Assembly: GCF_932526225.1 (NCBI RefSeq)
Contig: NC_064041.1
Location: forward strand, 434,001 to 498,000
Length of the DNA stretch: 64,000 bases
Source: Nematostella vectensis
Lineage: Eukaryota > Cnidaria > Anthozoa > Actiniaria > Edwardsiidae
Direction: 5' to 3'
Part shown: in pieces, positions 60,001 through 64,000 of the stretch
Layout: every line of letters starts with the position of its first letter
How positions within the stretch are numbered: position 1 is the stretch's first letter
Made by a program: the position numbers and the translations under genes
Notes under the pieces: generated by a model
What the model saw: the letters and a program-made list of their open reading frames with translations, nothing else
The model's database searches: none
What the model was told of the DNA's origin: nothing

Positions 60001-62128
60001 TTATTTCAGGAAGAGAATCATCCAGTCACTCATGATCCCTGGATGGTTAGGTACCCTGGTGTTTATTATTTCAGGAATAGAGTCATCCAGTCACTCATGA
60101 TCCCTGGATTGTTGGGTACCCTGGTGTTGATTATTACAGGAAGATAATCATCCAGTCACTCATGATCCCTTAGGGGTGGGGACGGGCAACACGATGTATT
60201 CTACCATTACGTTGATTATTTCAGGAAGAGAATCATCCAGTCACTCATGATCCCTGGATGTTTGGTACTCTTGCGTTGATTATTTCAGAAGGAGAATCAC
60301 CCAGTCACTCATGATCCCTGGATGGTTGGGTACCCTGGTGTTGATAATTTCAGTAAGAGAATCATCCAGTCCCTCATGATCCCTGGATGGTTGGGTATCC
60401 TGGTGTTGGTAATTTCAGGAAGAGAATCATCCAGTCCCTCATGATCCCTGGATGCTTGGGTACCCTGGTGTTGATTATTTCAGAAAGAGAATCATCCAGT
60501 CACTCATGATCCCTGGATTGTTGGGTACCCTGGTGTTGATTATTTCAGGAAGAGAATCATCCAGTCACTCATGATCCCTGGATTTTTGGGTACCCTGGTG
60601 TTGATTATTTCAGGAAGAAAGTCATCCAGTCGCTCATGATCCCTGGATGGTTGGGTACCCTGGTGTTGATTATTTCAGGAGAGAATCATCCAGTCACTCA
60701 TGATCCCTGAGGGGTGGGGACGGGCAACACAATGTATTCTGCCATTGCGTTGATTATTACAGGAAGAGAATCATCCAGTCACTCATGATCCCTGAGGGCG
60801 TGGGCACCGGCAGCACGGTGGACGAACTGCTACAAGTTGAGAGGAAGATCGAGGAACTGAAGAAGCAGATTAAATACAGAGAAGACCAAGGTGACATGAC
60901 GATACATTTTTCTCAAATCGGCCTGTAAGCTGGAAATAATCATATTCTCTCTTCTTTAGAAGCCACTATGGATCCAACCAATGCTGAGACCATCAATACA
61001 AAGTGGAATCCTTCACAGACTTCCTCAGATCAGGAAATGTCAAGCAAATGCAAACCACAGCCAGTGTCGACGCTAAAGCAAATGCCTAAGGAGCTTGCGC
61101 CAGGTGTAAAAAATCTCATGATAAGCTCAAGTATACCCGGTCCGTTAAAAGGTAACACAGCGCTCAACACAGGTATCTCGAATCTGCCCCCAGCCGTAGA
61201 AGCACTTTTATCGACCCCTGCTGCTGAGCTGAGCATCAAGCCACAGGTCAACCTTGGCAACAACTGTGCAAGTGCCATCATCCCTAGCAACTGCACTGCA
61301 AATACTGTCATCCCTGGCAACTACACTGCCAATGATGCAATCCCTAGCAACAACACTACAAATGACGCCATCCCTGGCAAATATACTGCAAATGATGTAA
61401 TCCCTAGAAACAACACTGCATACGATGTCATCCCTAGCAACAACAATGCAAATGAAGTCATCCCTAGCAACAACATTACAAATGACGTCATCCCTGGTAA
61501 CTATGCCATCTCTAATAACAACATCTCAAGCAATTTTTGTATACCAAATGTGACGAGATCTTATGGAACTGATAATAATTTAAGCATAGCATCTCCTACT
61601 GTTGGAGAGACCGAAGCAACACACCGCTATGGCACTTCAGTGGTTAAGTCTTCAATATTGCATCACCAAGGTGCTTCATTAACGAGTAGAGAATATAAAC
61701 CGATGCAATCCATAGTGTCAACAGCCCTCGTAAGCAGGCACACTCACTACACCAGCCCCGCCCCAGTGCTGCTGAGCGAGCGACCCTACTTGCAGGCAAC
61801 TGTGGACCAGCAGTATGGAAGAGCTTCACCGCTACTGAGTACAAGCCCGGCGTATCAGCCTCCACCTCAGCAACCACACTATGTTCAGCAGGTGGGCGTG
61901 GCTACCCCCCCTGTCCCACCCTCGAGTTTCCATTCCCCCTTGCTCGCATACCCACCGACCTCCACAAATGTGCCAACACAAGTTCTGGTAGGAATCCAGG
62001 GATATGGTCCCCCCGGAATTCAGGCTAACCCTACTCCCCAGGTACCGATGTACAGGGGGGTGAACCCTGCGATGGTTGTGTACCAACAGCAAGCCCAGGG
62101 CGTCAGGAAACACTTACCATGGAACTAG
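29794..62128 (+). CDS. TDRD5: Tudor domain-containing protein 5 (about 26 exons)
   Basis: Join: 29794-30049, 30509-30868, 31065-31165, 32619-32766, 33030-33156, 33456-33512, 35128-35266, 35762-36062, 36487-36553, 38047-38127, 38385-38446, 38547-38616, 42955-43041, 43261-43425, 43951-44032, 45434-45479, 46057-46142, 46905-46989, 47438-47552, 47902-47981, 48389-48457, 48824-48935, 49160-49195, 59527-59609, 60763-60890, 60960-62128. This is about 1370-1390 residues. The architecture of three LOTUS/OST-HTH domains followed by one extended Tudor domain identifies TDRD5 rather than TDRD7, which has three Tudor domains. Specific matches to vertebrate TDRD5 include VASLIAKQRK after LOTUS 1, LPAQAIHASLAYIKP and CLCDTSQTEDIHINDELVEE. 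In animals TDRD5 acts in germ granules in the piRNA pathway and transposon silencing. All junction phases agree except exon 3 to 4 (phase 0 to phase 1). Either a small exon is missing or a later donor in the 20-bp array is used. The E15 donor is also ambiguous by multiples of 30 nt. Confidence 0.9.
30509..30868 (+). CDS. TDRD5: TDRD5 exon 2: LOTUS domain 2
   Basis: Starts IVDEASQRVASLIAKQRK, the TDRD5 linker signature. LOTUS 2 then runs from FTRSKIKELLSFYPSG to LLRSIPDIARIEQ. The acceptor is GTTTGACAG and the donor ATCAAG/GTAGTG. Confidence 0.9.
31065..31165 (+). CDS. TDRD5: TDRD5 exon 3 (donor ambiguous)
   Basis: Follows the acceptor TTTGGGGGTAG and codes ACGENTREGPEVGVACTSFF then PTMFRSLNRAAQRK. 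The first donor AAGGAAG/GTATGG ends in phase 0. There are 19 equivalent donors 20 bp apart, so the exon could be longer by multiples of 20 nt; the third donor would give the phase that exon 4 needs. No domain is seen. Confidence 0.55.
31166..31545 (+). repeat. 20-bp array of TDRD5 exon-3 end plus donor, about 19 copies
   Basis: The unit GTATGGCAGCTCAAAGGAAG is the donor start plus the last 15 nt of exon 3. Eighteen complete units are nearly identical, seventeen donors reading GTATGG and two GTAAGG. The unit has no stop in any forward frame, so extension by any number of units stays open. The high identity suggests recent expansion. Confidence 0.95.
31656..31832. repeat. 43-bp repeat, 4 copies, TDRD5 intron 3
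   Basis: Near-identical units containing TGATGTATAACCTTGTACTA then GAACATATGCAAGGTTGCTT. Not linked to an exon. Confidence 0.9.
31833..32618. other. TDRD5 intron 3, remainder
   Basis: A pyrimidine-rich tract (about 31845-31985) ends in CACCCCAG/GTGCC, a plausible acceptor, but the reading that follows is not convincingly coding. A skipped small exon here could explain the phase conflict between exons 3 and 4. The rest is AT-rich and unrecognised. Confidence 0.4.
32619..32766 (+). CDS. TDRD5: TDRD5 exon 4 with 27-bp coding repeat
   Basis: Codes KNINSSGMTC, then three exact copies of KVTSPPRPS (32651-32731, unit 27 bp), then RYSSASSDSSN. The acceptor is TGTGACCTTAG and the donor AATAG/GTAAGC (phase 2), which fits exon 5. 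The acceptor needs a phase-1 partner upstream, which exon 3 gives only with a later array donor. Confidence 0.6.
33030..33512 (+). CDS. TDRD5: TDRD5 exons 5-6: start of LOTUS domain 3
   Basis: Exon 5 (33030-33156) codes MLELDMIDNKKTELPNNK, then LIDSQNSVSRMLREEIAK. Exon 6 (33456-33512) codes ILNMRPNGVWSARLPVEYK. The junctions are in phase 0. The donor of exon 5, AAG/GTTTGG, is weak. The LOTUS fold continues in exon 7. Confidence 0.8.
35128..35266 (+). CDS. TDRD5: TDRD5 exon 7: rest of LOTUS domain 3
   Basis: Codes KLFKKELVVRQHGFTSVIEL, then ADAIPDIVRIHRP and DWLLLGNKK, the second half of a LOTUS domain. The 1.6-kb intron before it (33513-35127) is AT-rich, with no recognised gene. Confidence 0.88.
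35762..36553 (+). CDS. TDRD5: TDRD5 exons 8-9: linker and start of the extended Tudor domain
   Basis: Exon 8 (35762-36062) ends in the staphylococcal-nuclease-like strand region VYVTHATDPQDFWLMLFHNY that precedes Tudor domains. Exon 9 (36487-36553) codes VFYSSPEGIGYLMPDWFVSV. Confidence 0.88.
36782..37776. mobile_element. Candidate TIR DNA element in TDRD5 intron 9
   Basis: CCGTATTTCTCGGCCTATAA at the left and GTTATATGCCGGAAGATATGG at the right are imperfect inverted repeats (about 16 of 22 match), and both ends abut TA, as in Tc1/mariner-type insertions. The interior has three diverged copies of a GGATAT...AAGCCAATCAT motif (about 36853, 36909 and 36972). No transposase is seen, so it would be non-autonomous. 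Confidence 0.4.
38047..38616 (+). CDS. TDRD5: TDRD5 exons 10-12: Tudor core
   Basis: Exon 10 (38047-38127) codes VCCALYEEDGAWYRALITSF, exon 11 (38385-38446) VFYVDYGNRSHVALHHLRVM, exon 12 (38547-38616) KTSFLKLPAQAIHASLAYIK. The aromatic residues and the VDYGN motif are the classic methyl-arginine-binding Tudor core; exon 12 matches vertebrate TDRD5 closely. Confidence 0.93.
38780..41810. repeat. 45-bp minisatellite, about 66 copies, TDRD5 intron 12
   Basis: The unit contains ATCTGTGAGGTCACCCCAGC then ACCTGATGTCTGTATGTTTTGGTAG. Occasional units end GGTACAG and are 2 bp longer. Each unit has a CTGAT branch-like motif, a T-rich stretch and TAG or CAG, so it resembles an acceptor, but it does not match the true acceptor of exon 13. 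The period of 45 gives spurious ORFs on both strands. Confidence 0.95.
42120..42815. repeat. 61-bp minisatellite, about 11 copies, TDRD5 intron 12
   Basis: The unit contains AAGCTTTGTTCTCAAGTAAG then ATATTAGTAATGTCTGACCT and GCTTACGCCTTCTATGT. Each copy has TCAA/GTAAGA, a donor-like sequence on the gene strand, but no matching exon is known. Confidence 0.95.
42955..43425 (+). CDS. TDRD5: TDRD5 exons 13-14: end of the extended Tudor domain
   Basis: Exon 13 (42955-43041) codes TEWSPGCCHRFYHITKDFKP and LVGLFCGVK. Exon 14 (43261-43425) codes DETVSVCLCDTSQTEDIHIN and DELVEEGFALF, the closing strand typical of TDRD5. Confidence 0.92.
43441..43822. mobile_element. TIR element (MITE-like), 382 bp, TDRD5 intron 14
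   Basis: CCGTAAATGATCTAATAA at 43441-43458 is an inverted copy of TTATGAGATCATTTACGG at 43805-43822 with one mismatch in 18. The inside has G-rich blocks and GCGTT(T/C)(A/T)TTA-like motifs. No coding sequence. The target-site duplication is uncertain. Confidence 0.65.
43951..44032 (+). CDS. TDRD5: TDRD5 exon 15 (donor ambiguous, may extend into the array)
   Basis: The acceptor is TTTATATTTCAG. Codes PPGLSAHALDPFVINSTMK, then APPGLHHP. The first donor CATCCAA/GTATAA and every later CATCCAG/GTATAA are 30 nt apart, so using a later one adds decapeptides PPGLHHPGIT in frame. Confidence 0.75.
44003..45370 (+). repeat. 30-bp array of TDRD5 exon-15 end plus donor, about 45 copies
   Basis: The unit CCCCCTGGTCTACACCATCC then AGGTATAACA starts inside exon 15 and repeats its last 22 nt and its donor. 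The unit length is a multiple of three with no stop in the gene's frame through most of the array. A block of variants (CCCATTGGCCTACACCATCC, TGATATAACA) recurs every few units. Whether part of this is translated cannot be decided from sequence. Confidence 0.95.
45434..46142 (+). CDS. TDRD5: TDRD5 exons 16-17
   Basis: Exon 16 (45434-45479) codes LSPQPNSVCNKDSQ. Exon 17 (46057-46142) codes SITNSNVSSTSFSAEVPFDN and HMDSRQDLI, ending ATAG/GTAAGC. No known domain; Ser-rich linker. Confidence 0.72.
46143..46320 (+). repeat. 61-bp array of TDRD5 exon-17 end plus donor, 3 intronic copies
   Basis: Each copy is GTAAGCTTATCTGCTGAGGT followed by TCC, GACAACCAC, GGACAGCAGGCAGGATTTAATAG. About 58 nt match the end of exon 17 with a few substitutions. 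The last copy is truncated before the donor. Reading past the authentic donor meets ATC-TGC-TGA, so the copies are not usable as coding sequence. Confidence 0.95.
46905..49195 (+). CDS. TDRD5: TDRD5 exons 18-23: C-terminal conserved region
   Basis: Exons 46905-46989, 47438-47552, 47902-47981, 48389-48457, 48824-48935, 49160-49195. They code DVSEEEMAFMDEICDELDQS, VTVLDVCAIHIINHDLKPYV with the TSADISALFWETDS segment, LRQKRLSVPKLVVSHEENGP, CNVRGSMEGDKPRTSVTLYA, LPEILNAFSHPSEDLMTRVL and DDDETSTGTESE. All phases agree and all sites are GT-AG. No domain was recognised; acidic and hydrophobic blocks alternate. Confidence 0.78.
49210..59450. repeat. 21-bp minisatellite, about 485 copies, 10.2 kb, TDRD5 intron 23
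   Basis: The unit is CTTGTTGTTCAGATGGTCAG plus G, with frequent variants (TTTAGATG, GATGTTCAGGCATCTTG, CTCGTTGT). It begins about 15 nt after the exon-23 donor and ends about 75 nt before exon 24, so it is nearly the whole intron. Each unit has TTGTTGTTCAG, an acceptor-like motif on the gene strand. No frame on either strand has a stop in the consensus unit, hence long spurious ORFs such as PDHLNNK repeats on the minus strand. Larger blocks (for example around GCTTGGTGTTTAGATGG at 51185, 51625, 53910 and 54930) recur, showing higher-order duplication. Confidence 0.97.
59527..59609 (+). CDS. TDRD5: TDRD5 exon 24
   Basis: The acceptor is CGTTATGCCAG. Codes SQDEGSAMEEELALEELKLF, then VQAMQFR; acidic helix. 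The donor is CAGAAG/GTATGG, phase 2. Confidence 0.78.
59660..60762 (+). repeat. About 65-bp array of 3' splice site plus exon-25 start, about 16 copies
   Basis: Each unit is GATTATTTCAG/GAAGAGAA then TCATCCAGTCACTCATGATC and a CCCTGGATGGTTGGGTACCC tail. The part after the slash equals the first ~30 nt of exon 25 and the part before it is its acceptor. A longer unit with GGGCAACACGATGTATTCT occurs at about 59685, 60165 and directly before exon 25. Using any upstream acceptor and reading on reaches a TGA or TAA in the next unit, so only the last acceptor is productive. Confidence 0.93.
60763..60890 (+). CDS. TDRD5: TDRD5 exon 25: coiled coil
   Basis: Codes KRIIQSLMIPEGVGTGSTVD, then ELLQVERKIEELKKQIKYRE, a predicted short coiled coil. 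The acceptor is TGATTATTACAG and the donor CCAAG/GTGACA, phase 1. Confidence 0.8.
60960..62128 (+). CDS. TDRD5: TDRD5 last exon: low-complexity tail with 30-bp coding repeat
   Basis: 389 codons including the stop. At about 61280-61519 eight copies of a 10-residue repeat occur (IPSNNTANDV, IPGNYTANDA and similar). The C-terminal 110 residues are Pro/Gln-rich (PPPQQPHYVQQ, VPPSSFHSPLLAYPP, VYQQQAQGV). Intrinsic disorder of this sort is common in germ-granule proteins. The acceptor is CTCTTCTTTAG. Confidence 0.82.
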
Positions 62129-62452
62129 AAACTCACCGTGCAACTAGATATTCAAACAGGCGTCACTAACCGTGGGACTAGAAATCGACAAGGAATAGCG
62201 ATGACACGAAAACTGTACATAATTATCGTTTATGTAGTTAGGGGGGTTTGTAACATTGTTCGGTTTGGTTCGGTTCAATTTTCCTACAAGAATGAAAATT
62301 ATCACGGAGGGAAGAATCATCTTGTGCAAAAAAATACAAAAGTATCACTTAAAAGATTGCTGTTTATGTTCACTTCGAAACAAATGACGCGGCATACCCT
62401 CGCTGCTATGGTATTCCGTGATTTAGTTGTAAATAGAATTAACATGGCATGG

Positions 62453-62458
62453 AATAAA
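62453..62458 (+). terminator. Candidate TDRD5 poly(A) signal AATAAA
   Basis: AATAAA about 325 bp after the TDRD5 stop. It is the first canonical hexamer noted in the 3' flank. Confidence 0.4.
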
Positions 62459-62548
62459 TTTTGTTATGAAATAATTATGTGGTTCTGTCGTGTAAGTATC
62501 AAAACAATGATACATAAAAATGTACAGCGGTACCTGTATTAATTGTTC

Positions 62549-62574
62549 GTGCCACGCCATTGACTGCGTGGCAC
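62549..62574. other. Perfect 9-bp stem-loop between convergent genes
   Basis: GTGCCACGC and GCGTGGCAC flank an 8-nt loop. It lies about 95 bp after the TDRD5 poly(A) candidate and before the 3' end of the oppositely transcribed sushi gene. The function is unknown; it could be a transcript-end structure or chance. Confidence 0.5.
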
Positions 62575-62928
62575 AGGTTGACCGCATTATAAAAGTAACA
62601 CATTTCCAAATAATCCCAAAAGCGAGCCGGCAAGCCTAGTTCCCTCAGCTAAAGGTGAAGCTGTAACGATATTCTTGATTTAGTCAGTCGTATCAAACCT
62701 TTTTCTAGTTGGCTATTTCAAGATGTCAATACCTTATTTTCTTTCAGTCATTAATGAAAGTGAACAAATCTGGGCTTACCAGACCAATAAGGAGGGTTAA
62801 AAAATAACCGGATCCCTTTCACCTCTAACACATTCATTTTGTCTCTTTTTCATCTTGTTTTGGGGAAATTTGCGTACGATAGGGTGATAGGTGTAAAAGA
62901 CACGGGAATAACATGAGTGTCACCCAAT

Positions 62929-62934
62929 TTTATT
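62929..62934 (-). terminator. Candidate poly(A) signal of the sushi gene
   Basis: AATAAA on the minus strand about 67 bp after the stop at 63003-63001. The position supports a 3' end of a minus-strand gene here. Confidence 0.45.
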
Positions 62935-63000
62935 AGTCACGATCACAATTATCTGGTCACGTGATGTGTCGAAAAGCATCTAGCTGTATCTGCAGCGGGC

Positions 63001-63062
63001 TCAGCAGAACAACTTAGTCAGCGGTGCGCCAAGGAGGGCATCAGGGAACAGGTTCCCCACGT
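63001..63062 (-). CDS. Probable last exon of the sushi-domain gene
   Basis: It follows a long T-run acceptor (TTTTTTTTTTCAG). In one frame it codes VGNLFPDALLGAPLTKLFC and TGA. Direct splicing from the 63561 donor would use another frame and stop after RGEPVP. Either the latter is real or a further small exon lies in 63063-63560. The nearby AATAAA supports a terminal exon. Confidence 0.4.
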
Positions 63063-63560
63063 CTGAAAAAAAAAAAGAAACACTTCAAGCACCCCGCAAA
63101 TATCCCACCGGCATCACGCTAGCATCCCGCTTATATCTTGCTAACTAGATCCATTTTTAAGAATCAGTCGCGCACTGGCGCACAAAAGGTTGCGAGCTCT
63201 GGGTTGCGAGTCAATGTTGACTTGATGTTTCCGTTTCATAAAATCAAAATAAAATATGGTATTTGAGTCGGTACATCAAAAGCTCCACACCGTGTTGGAC
63301 TTAATTCTTGCCGAACATGATTGATTCATAAGTTTGTACCCAATTCAAACTTTCGGCACGGTAGAAGCGCGACGTATGAGCCCCCAGGCACATTTGGAAC
63401 TACTAATGAGCACACACCCCCGTCCTTTAGTTAAGACAGTTAGTGACACCCAATATAAATACAGATAATATACCATCTTCACGTCTATCGAAAGTAATTC
63501 GGCCGTCTGGCATTCAGCCTCAAGGAGCAATGGTTGATTATTCATGGTGTAATGACTCAC

Positions 63561-63777
63561 GTGTAGATCTTGCAGTTCGGCCAGGGTAGGGTGAGCGCCG
63601 CGGGTTGAGTGGACCATTTGCCGTCCAAGTCACTGCAGATGTAATCTGGAGCGGCCAGGAACTCGAAGTCGTAGTACAGATTGCACGATACCCTGCAGTG
63701 AACGTCTTTAGAGGAGTCGCGGCGCTCACACGCTATCTGGCCATGCGCGGGAGGAGGGTACTGCTTGCATTTCACGT
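63561..63777 (-). CDS. Sushi/CCP domain exon (gene continues beyond the right edge)
   Basis: The acceptor is TATTATTTTGCAG and the donor CTACAC/GTGAGT. Codes VKCKQYPPPAHGQIAC, then CRVSCNLYYDFEFL and YICSDLDGKWS, ending PWPNCKIY. The Cys spacing and the Trp before the last Cys fit a sushi/complement-control (CCP) module, a binding module of extracellular proteins. The two extra Cys residues near the centre are unusual for a four-Cys CCP. The 63778-64000 stretch is intron; its open frame has no ATG start. Confidence 0.7.
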
Positions 63778-64000
63778 CTGCAAAATAATATATGTTAGGT
63801 AAGTCTACTAAAGAAACAACTGAATCATAGGTAAAGTAGTACGGCTGGTTCTCACAAGTACACACAAGAGCAAGCGCAACACAAGCGAGAATCGGCGAGC
63901 GCAAGAAAATCTAGCAGTTGCGTTCTCTTTCGCATGTTCTTTTGCTTTAGAGAGAATCGGGAAATGACGTGCGTTGCGCTTGTGTCCATCGTACACTCCC

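Noticed and set aside
63557-63904. A signal peptide (RSPILACVALALVCTC) in front of the sushi domain
   Set aside because: The frame starts at TTG, not ATG, and runs through a region with a good acceptor just before the sushi exon; it is most likely intron.

Overview
The window is eukaryotic, metazoan DNA: introns bounded by GT and AG, no operons, AT-rich unique sequence and very heavy minisatellite content. The gene content points to a cnidarian, probably a sea anemone. It has a chymotrypsin-like protease fused to a C-terminal ShK domain, a minor-spliceosome U11/U12-35K gene, and a germline TDRD5 gene. The species cannot be proven from the sequence alone.

Layout from left to right. A taperin/phostensin-like protein has a giant coding exon on the minus strand (373-3420), apparently followed by an intron running off the left edge. 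Unassigned sequence with two arrays covers 3.4-8.6 kb. A six-exon secreted serine protease with a Pro-rich linker and an ShK domain lies on the minus strand (22242-9067); all five introns are phase 1. SNRNP35 lies on the minus strand (29282-23556, seven exons). It is head-to-head, about 0.5 kb apart, with TDRD5 on the plus strand (29794-62128, about 26 exons; three LOTUS domains, one extended Tudor domain, and a long low-complexity tail). The right edge holds the 3' end of a sushi/CCP-domain gene on the minus strand.

About half of the window (roughly 31 kb by my estimate) is tandem arrays with units of 10 to 65 bp. The striking point is where they sit. At seven introns in three genes the repeat unit is the last 12-58 nt of the upstream exon plus the start of the intron, so the array is a string of copies of the exon/5'-splice-site junction running into the intron. 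An eighth, weaker case is the 13-bp array at the end of the ShK exon. At one intron the same has happened with the 3' splice site and the exon start. In most cases only the exon-proximal donor keeps the frame open and the copies are decoys. In two TDRD5 introns the copies stay open and could change the protein.

I derived gene models by hand from splice consensus, reading phase and family similarity. Every exon junction listed has compatible phase except TDRD5 exon 3 to exon 4, and the sushi-gene exon to its proposed last exon, where two readings are possible. Long ORFs inside the arrays (for example about 500 codons on both strands at 6.6-8.1 kb, or 777 codons at 57-59 kb) result from repeat units without stop codons and are not called as genes. 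Three candidate terminal-inverted-repeat DNA elements sit in introns.
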